Source: Nocardia fluminea
Lineage (GTDB): Bacteria > Actinomycetota > Actinomycetes > Mycobacteriales > Mycobacteriaceae
Length of the DNA: 64,000 nucleotides
Direction: 5' to 3'
Assembly (NCBI RefSeq): GCF_002846365.1
Contig: NZ_PJMW01000002.1
Location: 3,038,001 to 3,102,000, forward strand
This document shows positions 50,169 through 58,175 of this stretch, one piece after another. A program made the position numbers and the translations under genes. Position 1 is the stretch's first letter. Each line of letters starts with the position of its first letter. The notes under the pieces are model-generated. The model had not been told where the DNA came from and did not search any database. It worked only from the letters and a program-made list of their open reading frames with translations.

Positions 50169-51703
50169 TGTGCTGCCACCACTTCCCTGTCGGCGTCTGC
50201 GGTTGTCGTAGTGTAGGCATCGGCATCGAAATGACGTGTGAGCCTACGGAATTCGAATGTGAAGTCCGGCCACAACGTGGTGTTGTTGCCGTGCTTGTCC
50301 AGGTACCAGCTGGCGCAGCCGCCAGTGTTCCAGACGGTCTTGCCCAACTTTTCCTGCAGGTCGGCGTTGTAGGCCCGCTGCACGTCTTCGCGAATCTCGA
50401 CCGTGCGCAGACCCTGCTCGTCGATCGTCGCCAGCGCGTCGCTGACGTAGTTGATCTGCGATTCGATCATGTACACCATCGAGGTGTGGCCCAGACCCAC
50501 ATTGGGCCCGACCAGGAAGAACATATTGGGGAAGTTCGCGATGGCCGCGCCCTTGTAGGCCTGCTGGCCGATGTCGTCGAACACCTCGGCCAGCGTGCGC
50601 CCGTCCCGTCCGACCATCGCGTTGTAGGTCGGGGAGTCGGTGACGTGGAAGCCGGTGGCCACGATCAGCGCGTCGATCTCGCGCTCGGTGCCGTCCTTGG
50701 TGACGATCGAGCCGGGCTTCACCTCGGCGATGCCGTCGGTGATCACGTCGACGTTGTCGCGATCCAGGGCGGGGTAGTAATCGTTGGAGATCAGCATGCG
50801 CTTGCAGCCGATCCGGTAGTTCGGGGTGACCTTCTTGCGCAGCTCGGGATCGCGGATCTCGATCTGCAGCTTGGCGCGCGAGAGGGCCTCGAAGGCCTTC
50901 ATCAGCAGGGGGAACCGGGTCAGGCCGACCACCTGGGTCTCGCGGGCCGCGTAGATGGCCGCGCGCGAGAGGCGCTGCACGCCGGGGATGTGCTTGAACG
51001 CCAGGCGCTCGGGCAGCAGGTACGGGCGGTCCATGCGCGGAAGCAGCCACGGCGCGGTGCGCTGGTACACGTCGAGGGTGGCGACCTTGCTCGCGATGGC
51101 GGGCACGATCTGGATCGAGGAGGCGCCGGTGCCGATCACCGCGACGCGCTTGCCGGTGAGGTCGGCGTCGTGGTTCCAGCGTGCGGAGTGGAAGATCTCG
51201 CCCTCGAAGTCGTTGATGCCCTTGATGTCGGGCAGGGCGGGCTCGCACAGCGCGCCGACCGCGGAGACCACGGTGTCGGCGGTGAATTCGCCCTGGCTGG
51301 AGCTGATCTCCCACCGGGCGCTGGCCTCGTTCCAGCGGATGCTCTGCACGTCGCAGTCGAAGACGTGGTGGCCCAGGACATCGTGACGCTCGGCGACGCT
51401 CTTGATGTAGGCCTGGATCTCGCCCTGCTTGGAGAACGAGCGCGTCCAGTCCGGGTTCAGCGCGAACGAGTAGGAGTACAGATGCGAGGGCACGTCGCAG
51501 GCAGCGCCGGGGTAGGTGTTGTCGCGCCAGGTGCCGCCGACTTCGCTGCCGCGCTCGAGCACCAGGAAATCGTCGCGACCCTCTTGGCGCAGACGGATGG
51601 CCAGGCCGAGTCCCGCGAACCCGCTGCCGACGATGATCGTCTTCGTGTGGCGAGCTCTGGCGACCCGGGGTTCGACAACTTTGTCTGTAACCTTACGACT
51701 CAT
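50165..51703 (-). CDS. Baeyer-Villiger flavin monooxygenase (MymA/EthA-like)
   Basis: 512 aa from ATG 51703 (MSRKVTDKVVE); a GTG at 51709 is also in frame. FAD motif GSGFAGLG at 26-33, BVMO fingerprint FEGEIFHSARW at 166-176, and a second dinucleotide motif VAVIGTGASSIQIV near 187 for NADPH. The enzyme inserts oxygen next to a ketone using NADPH, O2 and FAD. It heads a minus-strand cluster with SDR, esterase and acyl-CoA ligase, matching the composition of the mymA operon (Rv3083-Rv3089), which modifies fatty acids under acid stress. The promoter is embedded in tandem operators shared with the TetR gene. Confidence 0.92.
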   Translation of the reverse strand: MSRKVTDKVVEPRVARARHTKTIIVGSGFAGLGLAIRLRQEGRDDFLVLERGSEVGGTWRDNTYPGAACDVPSHLYSYSFALNPDWTRSFSKQGEIQAYIKSVAERHDVLGHHVFDCDVQSIRWNEASARWEISSSQGEFTADTVVSAVGALCEPALPDIKGINDFEGEIFHSARWNHDADLTGKRVAVIGTGASSIQIVPAIASKVATLDVYQRTAPWLLPRMDRPYLLPERLAFKHIPGVQRLSRAAIYAARETQVVGLTRFPLLMKAFEALSRAKLQIEIRDPELRKKVTPNYRIGCKRMLISNDYYPALDRDNVDVITDGIAEVKPGSIVTKDGTEREIDALIVATGFHVTDSPTYNAMVGRDGRTLAEVFDDIGQQAYKGAAIANFPNMFFLVGPNVGLGHTSMVYMIESQINYVSDALATIDEQGLRTVEIREDVQRAYNADLQEKLGKTVWNTGGCASWYLDKHGNNTTLWPDFTFEFRRLTRHFDADAYTTTTADADREVVAAQ

Positions 51704-51710
51704 GTACACC

Positions 51711-51773
51711 AGAATACGGTCCTATTGAGACGTAGTCAATAGCTATTGAACCCGATTCAGTAGTGGCTAGGAT
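51711..51773. promoter_or_regulatory. Divergent promoters covered by two abutting 21-bp operators
   Basis: Operator 1: CTATTGA-N7-TCAATAG (51722-51742, perfect arms). Operator 2: CTATTGA-N7-TCAGTAG (51743-51763, one mismatch). They touch without a gap. Minus-strand promoter: TTGACT (51734-51739), 17-bp spacer, TATTCT (51711-51716), 7 nt to ATG 51703. Plus-strand: TTGAAC (51746-51751), 16-bp spacer, TAGGAT (51768-51773), 6 nt to GTG 51780. Both transcripts would be leaderless. Confidence 0.75.
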
Positions 51774-51779
51774 GTCGGT

Positions 51780-52406
51780 GTGAGTACCAGGAGTGCGGGA
51801 GAGACCAAACGTGTCCGGCTCGGCCCCGAAGAGCGTCGGCTACAGCTGATCACCCTCGGCGCCGAGATGCTGGTCGACCGGTCGCTCGAGGAAGTCTCGG
51901 TCGACGACATCGCCAAGCAGGCGGGCATCTCGCGCGGCCTGCTGTTCCACTACTTCGCCTCCAAGCAGGAATTCCACGAGGCGATCGCCCGGCACGTGAG
52001 CACCGAGTTCTTCACCGCGATCATGCCCAATCGCGAACTGTCGCTGTTCGACATGTTGCGCGATTCGATCGAACGGTTCGTCGACTACGCCACCGAGCAC
52101 TCCGCGTCCTACCGTTCCGTGCTGCGCGGGCCCGCCAGCGTCACCCCTGACATGGCCGACTACGTCAACGAAACCCGCGGCGCCATCGCCGATCTCATCG
52201 TCAGCGAGTTGCCGCTGCCGCCCGAGGATCCCGATCTGGCCCGGCTCACCTTGGCCATTCGTGGCTGGATCGCCTTCGTCGAGGAGACCATCCTCACCTG
52301 GATGATCGACAAGCCGATCAGTCGCGAGGCGCTGGTCGACCTGCTGGTCGAGTCGTTGCCCGCGCTGGCGCTGAGTCCGGCGCTGATCGCCGCGCTACAG
52401 GGCTGA
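51780..52406 (+). CDS. TetR-family repressor of the monooxygenase cluster
   Basis: 208 aa from GTG 51780. The HTH (EEVSVDDIAKQAGISRGLLFHYFASKQEF) is at about residues 37-65; the C-terminal ligand domain contains FIVSELPLPPEDPDLARL-like text (LIVSELPLPPEDPDLARL) and MIDKPISREALVDLLVES. It is divergent from the BVMO gene and has tandem operators over both promoters, so it should repress itself and the cluster until bound by a small molecule. This parallels VirS, EthR and AlkX contexts, though the ligand is unknown. Confidence 0.9.
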   Translation: MSTRSAGETKRVRLGPEERRLQLITLGAEMLVDRSLEEVSVDDIAKQAGISRGLLFHYFASKQEFHEAIARHVSTEFFTAIMPNRELSLFDMLRDSIERFVDYATEHSASYRSVLRGPASVTPDMADYVNETRGAIADLIVSELPLPPEDPDLARLTLAIRGWIAFVEETILTWMIDKPISREALVDLLVESLPALALSPALIAALQG

Positions 52407-52597
52407 GTTTGTCCGGATCGCTGTTAACACCCCGGGGACGCCGAGGCGAACAACTACCGGGGGTTTGCATTGCCCTTCGCAGCTGCGTGCCCGCAGTTCT
52501 GATGTCACCAAAGTTGTTGTGGCAGTGCATTTTTGGATACCGAATCGAGACCGTCGCGATGGCTAACGGCGGGCCTGCCCGGCACGACGAAATGGGT

Positions 52598-53080
52598 ATG
52601 ACTCTCACGAACAGTGCAATTCGCAAATTCTCGGCCGTGGCTGTTTCCGTCGGCGCCGTCCTCGTCGGGCTCGGTGCGCCCGCCGGTGCGCTGCCGTCGG
52701 ATCCGGTCACGGTGTTCACGCCGACACTCAGCCGGACTCCCGGCGCCAACTGCGCGGCGATCATCAACGCGCAGACCGTGCCGCAGCCGCAGTCGGGCAC
52801 CTTCGGTGTGCGGGTGGCGATCACCCAGACCGGGGACTTCTGCCAGCGGTACCAGGTGGCCGTGCGCTTCCGCAATCTCGATACCGGCTACAGCGACGGT
52901 CAGTCGCACCCCGTGGAGAACGGTCAGATCCTGCATGCGCCCGGCAATGTGATCGTCGGATTCGGGACCGCGCCCGGCAAGGGCCGGGTGGAGGCCTGGA
53001 TTGTGACCACCGACGAAAGCCTGCCCCAGCACCAGGAATTGGAGCACATCGCGGGACGCGCGAGCTTCACGCTCGGCTGA
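52598..53080 (+). CDS. Small secreted protein, unknown function
   Basis: 160 aa from ATG 52598 (MTLTNSAIRKFSAVAVSVGAV); ATGs at 52559 and 52592 are also in frame. The signal peptide ends in APAGALPSDP. The mature part is about 130 aa, beta-rich, with two Cys (NCAAIIN and FCQRYQV) that could form a disulfide, and reads like an extracellular immunoglobulin-type or lipoprotein-like domain. No family was recognised. It is separated from TetR by 190 bp and from the XRE gene by a short convergent gap. Confidence 0.65.
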   Translation: MTLTNSAIRKFSAVAVSVGAVLVGLGAPAGALPSDPVTVFTPTLSRTPGANCAAIINAQTVPQPQSGTFGVRVAITQTGDFCQRYQVAVRFRNLDTGYSDGQSHPVENGQILHAPGNVIVGFGTAPGKGRVEAWIVTTDESLPQHQELEHIAGRASFTLG

Positions 53081-53120
53081 TGTTCGGTCGGGGCGGGCGC
53101 GCTCGCCCCGACATGGCCGC

Positions 53121-53702
53121 CTAGTCGGATTTGGGGCGGGCGCGCAGATGTGCGCGCTCGCCCTGCTTACCGAACAGGCTGATGAATTCGACGGAGTGCT
53201 CGTCGGCCGCACCGAACCAGTGCGGGATGTGGGTGTCGAACTCCGCGGCCTCGCCAGGGGTGAGGATCAGATCGTTGTCGCCGAGGATCAGGCGCAGTCG
53301 ACCGTTGAGCACGTAGAGCCATTCGTAACCCTCGTGCACCTGTGGCGTCTGTGGCCGATCGCGGGCGCCGGGGGCGATGATCATCTTGAAGGCCTGGATG
53401 CCGCCCGCGCGTTTCGTGAGCGGGAGCATGGTCATACCGTGGCGGGTGACCGGGCGCAGATGGATGCGCGGGTCACCGGTGGGCGGGGCGTCGACGAGTT
53501 CGTCGAGGGTGACGCCGTGCGCCTTCGCCAGGGGGAGCAGTAACTCCAGGGTGGGTTTGCGATCGCCGGATTCCAGCCGCGACAGTGTGCTCACCGAGAT
53601 GCCGGTCTCCTGGGCCAGGTCGGCGAGGGTGGTCTGGCGCTGTTTGCGCAGGGTACGCAGCCGGGGACCGACCGAGTCGAGCGTCTGATCGAGGTCGTCC
53701 AT
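53121..53702 (-). CDS. XRE-family regulator with C-terminal cupin domain
   Basis: 193 aa from ATG 53702 (MDDLDQTLDSVGPRLRTLR). HTH_3 domain at about residues 13-66 (TLADLAQETGISVSTLSRLESGDRKPTLELLLPLAKAHG, quoted in part) and a cupin at about 100-180 with YEWLYVLNGRLRLIL, DNDLILTPGEAAEFDT and HIPHWFGA. Such proteins repress genes for catabolism or redox enzymes and sense small ligands. It is divergent from the TrxR-like gene, with a palindrome in the 82-bp spacer. Confidence 0.9.
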   Translation of the reverse strand: MDDLDQTLDSVGPRLRTLRKQRQTTLADLAQETGISVSTLSRLESGDRKPTLELLLPLAKAHGVTLDELVDAPPTGDPRIHLRPVTRHGMTMLPLTKRAGGIQAFKMIIAPGARDRPQTPQVHEGYEWLYVLNGRLRLILGDNDLILTPGEAAEFDTHIPHWFGAADEHSVEFISLFGKQGERAHLRARPKSD

Positions 53703-53710
53703 GGCCCTCA

Positions 53711-53729
53711 CTTTGCCATATCGGCAAAG
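53711..53729. promoter_or_regulatory. Palindromic operator between XRE-cupin and TrxR-like genes
   Basis: Perfect 7-bp arms CTTTGCC/GGCAAAG with spacer ATATC, 8 nt from the regulator's ATG and 55 nt before the oxidoreductase ATG. Position and symmetry suit binding by the XRE-cupin regulator. Confidence 0.65.
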
Positions 53730-53784
53730 AAGGTTGCCAGGATTTGTCGCTGGGATGCACTGTGGATGCTCGAAGGAGGTCGAG

Positions 53785-54759
53785 ATGACACAGCTGGATG
53801 ATTCGTACGATGTGGTGGTGCTCGGCGGTGGAGCCGCCGGCCTGAACGCCGCGCTGATGCTGGCGCGTTCGCGCCGCTCGGTGGCCGTGATCGACGCGGG
53901 GGCGCCGCGCAACGCGCCTGCTCAGGGGGTTCACGGACTGCTCGGGCGGGAGGGGATGTCGCCGCTGGAGCTGCTCGGGATCGGGCGGGCCGAGGTGCGG
54001 GGGTACGGCGGGCACGTGGTGTCGGGCGAGGTCGTCTCGGTGGTGCGTGCGGGCAACGCCGCGGGCGCGGAATTCCTGGTGACGATCGCCGACGGGAACA
54101 CCGTTTCGGCCCGGCGGATTCTGGTCGCCACCGGACTCGCCGACGAGCTCCCCGATGTTCCCGGGCTGCGCGAACACTGGGGCCACGATGTCCTGCACTG
54201 CCCGTACTGCCACGGCTGGGAGGTGCGCGATCAGCGCATCGCGGTGCTGGCGAGCGGCCCGATGTCGGTGCACCAGGCACTGCTGTTCAGTCAGCTCAGC
54301 GACGACATCGTCTTCCTGTCGCACACGGCCGACCCCCTGACGGCCGAAGACACGGAAAAGCTGGTGGCACGCGGTATCCGGATCGTCGACGGCAAGGTGG
54401 TCGAGGTGCTCGGGGCCGACCGGCTGACGGGCGTCCAGCTCGCCGACGGTTCCGTCGTCGAGCGTGATGCCCTGGTCGTGGGCCCTCGCATGAACACCCG
54501 CGCCACCTTCCTCACCGATCTCGGGCTGATTCCCGAACCGCACCCCTCGGGCATGGGCGACCACATTCCCGCCGATCCCATGGGCCGCACCTCGGTGCCC
54601 GGCGTCTGGATCGCGGGCAATGCCACCGACCCGTCCGCCCAGGTCGGCGCGGCCGCGGCAGCCGGGGCCATGGCCGGTGCGCAGATCAACGCGGAACTCG
54701 TCATGGCCGAAACTGCCGCGGCGGTGGACGCGCGCCGAGCCGAATCCTCGTCCGTGTAG
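53785..54759 (+). CDS. Thioredoxin-reductase-like FAD/NAD(P) oxidoreductase
   Basis: 324 aa from ATG 53785, preceded by AAGGAGG. GGGAAGLNAAL at 14-24 binds FAD; a CPYC pair (Cys139-Cys142) in HCPYCHGWEVRD is the redox-active disulfide position of low-molecular-weight thioredoxin reductases, and a GNATDP motif near 274 contacts FAD. The NAD(P) domain lacks the usual full GxGxxG (AVLASGPMSVHQAL), so cofactor use is unclear; ferredoxin- or flavodoxin-dependent relatives exist. A hairpin follows. Regulated by the divergent XRE-cupin gene by inference. Confidence 0.88.
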   Translation: MTQLDDSYDVVVLGGGAAGLNAALMLARSRRSVAVIDAGAPRNAPAQGVHGLLGREGMSPLELLGIGRAEVRGYGGHVVSGEVVSVVRAGNAAGAEFLVTIADGNTVSARRILVATGLADELPDVPGLREHWGHDVLHCPYCHGWEVRDQRIAVLASGPMSVHQALLFSQLSDDIVFLSHTADPLTAEDTEKLVARGIRIVDGKVVEVLGADRLTGVQLADGSVVERDALVVGPRMNTRATFLTDLGLIPEPHPSGMGDHIPADPMGRTSVPGVWIAGNATDPSAQVGAAAAAGAMAGAQINAELVMAETAAAVDARRAESSSV

Positions 54760-54768
54760 TCCTGCCCG

Positions 54769-54817
54769 GACAGCGAAGGACCCCCGTCGAAGGTGATGAC
54801 GGGGGTCCTTCGCTGTC
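54769..54817. terminator. Terminator hairpin after the TrxR-like gene
   Basis: Perfect 20-bp arms (left arm 54769-54788 beginning GACAGCGAAGGACCCCC, right arm 54798-54817) with a 9-nt loop, between convergent stops at 54759 and 54821; it can stop both transcripts. Confidence 0.9.
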
Positions 54818-54820
54818 GGC

Positions 54821-55039
54821 TCAGTTATCGGTGGCCGGGCACACGGTGCTGCTGAACGGGCACGGCTTGAACAGCTCCTCGATGAGCAGCAACAACGTCC
54901 CACTGCCACTGGTCCCGTCAGCACTGCCCGTGCCCGCCTCGGCGACCGATACCGTCGGCGCGGCCGCCGCGGTCGCCGGCACCACCGCGCCGAACGCCAC
55001 CATCGCCGCGCCCGCCATCACGAATTTCCCGATCGACAC
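54821..55039 (-). CDS. Small exported protein with a Cys pair
   Basis: 72 aa from GTG 55039 (VSIGKFVMAGAAMVAFGAVV), with GGGAG just upstream; ATG 55051 is also in frame. The signal peptide ends in TAAAAPTV. The mature part is about 45 aa, with Gly/Ser-rich middle and a C-terminal FKPCPFSSTVCPATDN where two Cys could form a disulfide. It resembles other tiny secreted proteins of Nocardia; function unknown. Confidence 0.6.
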   Translation of the reverse strand: MSIGKFVMAGAAMVAFGAVVPATAAAAPTVSVAEAGTGSADGTSGSGTLLLLIEELFKPCPFSSTVCPATDN

Positions 55040-55135
55040 GCTATCTCCCATTTCGAAAAGTCTTGCCACAGTTGACGACATGGATGCTGCCCGCTGAACC
55101 GACCGACCGGTAGCCCTGAAAACTGGGGGTTGCTG

Positions 55136-55699
55136 TCAGTGCCGTGCTGCGCGGGAGCCTTGTGCGTCGTCGATGGCCGCGGCCAGCAGGGCGCGAGCCT
55201 TTTCCTGGGAGAGCTGGCCGATGGTGACGTGCAGGGCCAAACCGTCGAGTAGTGCGAGGAGGGATTCGGCGGCGGCGGTGGGGTCGGGGTGGTGGGTGAG
55301 CATCGCGGCGACGTGGTCGCGAAAGCCCAGGCCGTTCGTTGCCAGGGTTTCGGCGATCTGCGGCCGGACCGAGGCGAAGGCGAGGTAGCCGATCAGGATG
55401 CGGGCGTCGGCGGCCGATTCGGCGTCGGTGGGGAGCAGCGCGGTGAGGAGCTGGTGGAGATCGGGCTCGGGGCCCGCCGCGGAGATCCGGGTGGCGATCC
55501 GCTCGGCGATGGTGGAGGTGGCGAACTCCATCATCGCTTCCTTGCTGGGGAAATAGTGCTGTACCTGACCCGTGGACACGCCCGCCTCGGCGGCGACATG
55601 GCGCAGGCTGATCGACTCCAGGCCGTCGCGCGCGAGCAGTCGCATCACCGCATCACTGATCGTCGCGCGTCGAGAACCATGATCCACCCGCTTCGGCAT
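55136..55699 (-). CDS. TetR-family regulator
   Basis: 187 aa from ATG 55699. HTH in SISLRHVAAEAGVSTGQVQHYFPSKEAMM (about residues 30-57); a C-terminal TetR_C_6-like ligand domain follows (ARILIGYLAFASVRPQIAETL near 100). It is divergent from the membrane protein at 55780; two copies of an ACAATGC-N3-TGTATTG element lie in the 80-bp spacer. Confidence 0.9.
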   Translation of the reverse strand: MPKRVDHGSRRATISDAVMRLLARDGLESISLRHVAAEAGVSTGQVQHYFPSKEAMMEFATSTIAERIATRISAAGPEPDLHQLLTALLPTDAESAADARILIGYLAFASVRPQIAETLATNGLGFRDHVAAMLTHHPDPTAAAESLLALLDGLALHVTIGQLSQEKARALLAAAIDDAQGSRAARH

Positions 55700-55713
55700 C
55701 GCTCCATCTTTTC

Positions 55714-55764
55714 ACAATGCACTTGTATTGCCATGCCCGGCTTCTTTACAATGCGAATGTATTG
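55714..55764. repeat. Two 17-bp operator copies between TetR and its divergent partner
   Basis: ACAATGCACTTGTATTG (55714-55730) and ACAATGCGAATGTATTG (55748-55764): 14 of 17 bases are identical, and each is a near palindrome CAATGC-N4-GTATTG. The start-to-start distance is 34 bp, about three helical turns, so both could be contacted on one face. Confidence 0.7.
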
Positions 55765-55779
55765 AAAAAGGAGGGTCCC

Positions 55780-56391
55780 ATGCGCCCGATCGCCCGGCTC
55801 GTCCGCTCGTTCGTCCGTCTCGAAGTCGACATCTGGCTGAGCCTCGCGCGGGCCGTCACCCGCAGGCCGGACACCGGAGGCGGCACCCCGATCCGATACG
55901 CGGGCGCCGTATCGGCCGTCATCTGGGCATTCATCGTGGTCAGCGCGGTGGAGATCCCAGCGGTGCACCTGCTCATTCCATGGCCTGCGGCACGGATAGT
56001 CGCCCTCGGACTCGGCCTCTGGGGACTGATGTGGATGGCCGGAATGCTGGCCGCACACCACATGCACCCCCACATGCTCACCGAGAAACTGCTCCGCGTG
56101 CGCTACCTACGCCGCGTCACCCTCGACATCCCACTGGCCGACATCCGAGCGGTCCGCCACGAACTGCGCGCCTACGACGGCGCGAAATCGCTGCAACTCC
56201 ACGGACCGGGCGCCGACACGCTCGCCGTGATCATCGGCAGCTCCACGAACATCCGCGTCATCCTGACCGAGCCCAAGACCTTCCGCACACCGCAGGGCGA
56301 CTTCACCGTGAACACCGTCGCCTTCTGGGCCGATGATCCGCGGGCCACAGTCGCGTCGATCCGCACGGCAATGTTGGACCGAGCTGTATGA
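55780..56391 (+). CDS. Membrane protein with two helices and a PH-like cytoplasmic domain
   Basis: 203 aa from ATG 55780, preceded by AAGGAGGG. Membrane helices lie near residues 44-64 (AGAVSAVIWAFIVVSAVEI) and 72-95 (ARIVALGLGLWGLMWMAGML). The C-terminal 105 residues are beta-rich (LRVRYLRRVTLDIPLADIR, TNIRVILTEP), as in bacterial PH-like domains. It is probably the target of the divergent TetR; function unknown. Confidence 0.65.
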   Translation: MRPIARLVRSFVRLEVDIWLSLARAVTRRPDTGGGTPIRYAGAVSAVIWAFIVVSAVEIPAVHLLIPWPAARIVALGLGLWGLMWMAGMLAAHHMHPHMLTEKLLRVRYLRRVTLDIPLADIRAVRHELRAYDGAKSLQLHGPGADTLAVIIGSSTNIRVILTEPKTFRTPQGDFTVNTVAFWADDPRATVASIRTAMLDRAV

Positions 56392-56505
56392 AGGCGCGCG
56401 CCTCGCCGAGTGAGCTGCATGGTCGGGGTAGCCATGGCCGAGTCGATGCTGCTGAATGGGCGAACGGAACCATCGAGAGGTTTTGCAGCCCAGTTGATTT
56501 CGGAG

Positions 56506-57366
56506 CTAGCAGGCGGATTCAGGGAAGGATTCGAGGCCGGTTACGCGGAGGAGGTCGAGGGCGGTGGCGGTGGGGGTGTGGGGGGTGGCGGAGTAGATGA
56601 TGATGGTTTGGTCGGTGTCGGGGACGTGCATGGCGTCGCAGTCGAGGGTGAGGGCGCCGAGGTCGGGGTGGGCGATGGTTTTGGTGAGGCTGTGCATGGT
56701 GCTGGAGCGGCCTGCTTGCCAGTGTGATTCGAATTCGGGGCTGCCGGTGCGTAGTTCGGTGAGCAGGCGGGACAGGCCGGGGTCGTCGGGGTATGCGGCT
56801 TTGACCGCACGCAGACAGCCCACACAGGCGGCGGCATTGCTGTCGGCTTCCTCGGGCGTCATGACGAGCCGACCCGTGCCGGTGCCGAGGAACCGCTGCC
56901 ACATGATGTTGCGCCGGGGCACCGGGATCGCGGAGAAATCACCGAGCAGGGCCGCCGACAACGGATTCCAGGCGAGGACATCGGACTTGGCCGAGAGCAC
57001 GAGCACCGGGAGATCGGCCAGGCGATCCAGCAGCCGCAACACGCTGGGACGGATCGCCATCGGAATCCGCCCGGCTTGCGGCGGTTCGGACCCGGCGAGC
57101 CGGAAGACGAGATCGCGGTCGACATCGGTGAGCCGCAGCGCCCTGGTGAGCGCGCCGAGCACCTGCTCGGACGGTTTCGGCCCGCGCCCCTGCTCCAACC
57201 GCACGATGTAGTCGACGCTCACCCCGGCCAGGCTCGCCACTTCCTCGCGCCGCAGTCCGGGTACCTGCCTGCGTGACCCGCCCGGCAAGCCCGCGTCGGC
57301 GGGAGTCAGCCGGGAACGCGCGGTGCGCAGTACCGTCGCCAATTCCGCTCTGTCCACCCCTCCCAT
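56506..57366 (-). CDS. HTH regulator with MmyB-like ligand-binding domain
   Basis: 286 aa from ATG 57366 (MGGVDRAELATVLRTAR). The N-terminal XRE helix-turn-helix has QVPGLRREEVASLAGVSVDY (about residues 32-51), the typical Streptomyces/Nocardia pattern, then an MmyB-like PAS-related domain with LADLPVLVLSAKSDVLAWN (about 118-136) and later DCDAMHVPDTDQTIIIYSA. In known cases this type binds fatty acids or similar ligands and controls a divergent oxidoreductase gene. It is divergent from the SDR at 57459 (92-bp spacer). Confidence 0.9.
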   Translation of the reverse strand: MGGVDRAELATVLRTARSRLTPADAGLPGGSRRQVPGLRREEVASLAGVSVDYIVRLEQGRGPKPSEQVLGALTRALRLTDVDRDLVFRLAGSEPPQAGRIPMAIRPSVLRLLDRLADLPVLVLSAKSDVLAWNPLSAALLGDFSAIPVPRRNIMWQRFLGTGTGRLVMTPEEADSNAAACVGCLRAVKAAYPDDPGLSRLLTELRTGSPEFESHWQAGRSSTMHSLTKTIAHPDLGALTLDCDAMHVPDTDQTIIIYSATPHTPTATALDLLRVTGLESFPESAC

Positions 57367-57458
57367 GGTGCCGCAGGACCCTGGATCAGGGGTGGTACCG
57401 CCGGTCCTATGCCGAGGCAGCACTGGAGACCTCGCCGCGCCGGCGGGACTCTGGAGCC

Positions 57459-58175
57459 ATGACGACAACGATCGCCCTGGTCACCGGGGCCAACAAGGGA
57501 CTCGGCAGGGAAACCGTGCGCAGGCTGGCCGAGGCGGGCTGGCAAGTGTTCCTCGCCGCCCGCGACACCGCGCGGGGCGAGGCGGCCGCCGCCGAATTCA
57601 TCGCGGCCGGTCTCGACGTTCGATTCGTCGCGCTCGATGTGACCTCCGGTGAATCGGTCGCCGCGGCCGCCGGCATCGTGAAGGCCACAGCGGGCCGGCT
57701 CGATGTGCTCATCAACAACGCGGCCATCGGCGGTCCGCGTACCGCACCCTCCGAAACCGAGCCGGACGAGCTGCGGGAAGTGTTCGAGACCAACGTCTTC
57801 GGGCCGATCCGGGTCACCAACGCGTTCGTGCCGCTGCTTCGCCTGTCCGATCATCCCCGCATCGTGATGGTCTCGAGCAGCGTCGGCACCATCGCCACGA
57901 TCACCGACCCGAAATGGAGCGGCCTGCTGCCGCCGGCTCTCGGCTACCCGAGTACCAAAGCGGCGTTGAACATGCTCACCGTGATGTACGCGAGCGAACT
58001 CGGGGAGATGAAGGTCAACGCGATCGATCCCGGCTACACCGCCACCGACCTCAACGGGCACAGTGGTTTCCAGACCGTCACCGAGGGCACCGACGCCGTC
58101 GTCGCCGTGGCGACGGCCGGGGCGGACGGCCCGACCGGTGGATTCTTCGACCGGACGGGCGCCGCGCCGTGGTGA
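57459..58175 (+). CDS. Short-chain dehydrogenase/reductase
   Basis: 238 aa from ATG 57459 (MTTTIALVTGANKGLGRE), with GGAG 4 nt upstream. TGANKGLG at 9-16 binds NADP(H), NNAA at 86-89, Ser139-141 and Tyr163/Lys167 (YPSTK). It resembles carbonyl-reductase-like SDRs often paired with MmyB-type regulators. Substrate unknown. Its stop overlaps the next gene by 4 nt (GTGA). Confidence 0.9.
   Translation: MTTTIALVTGANKGLGRETVRRLAEAGWQVFLAARDTARGEAAAAEFIAAGLDVRFVALDVTSGESVAAAAGIVKATAGRLDVLINNAAIGGPRTAPSETEPDELREVFETNVFGPIRVTNAFVPLLRLSDHPRIVMVSSSVGTIATITDPKWSGLLPPALGYPSTKAALNMLTVMYASELGEMKVNAIDPGYTATDLNGHSGFQTVTEGTDAVVAVATAGADGPTGGFFDRTGAAPW

Noticed and set aside
57367..57458. Palindrome around GGTACC in the HTH/SDR spacer
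   Set aside because: Only the central 6 bp are symmetric, too short to call an operator without comparison to other species.
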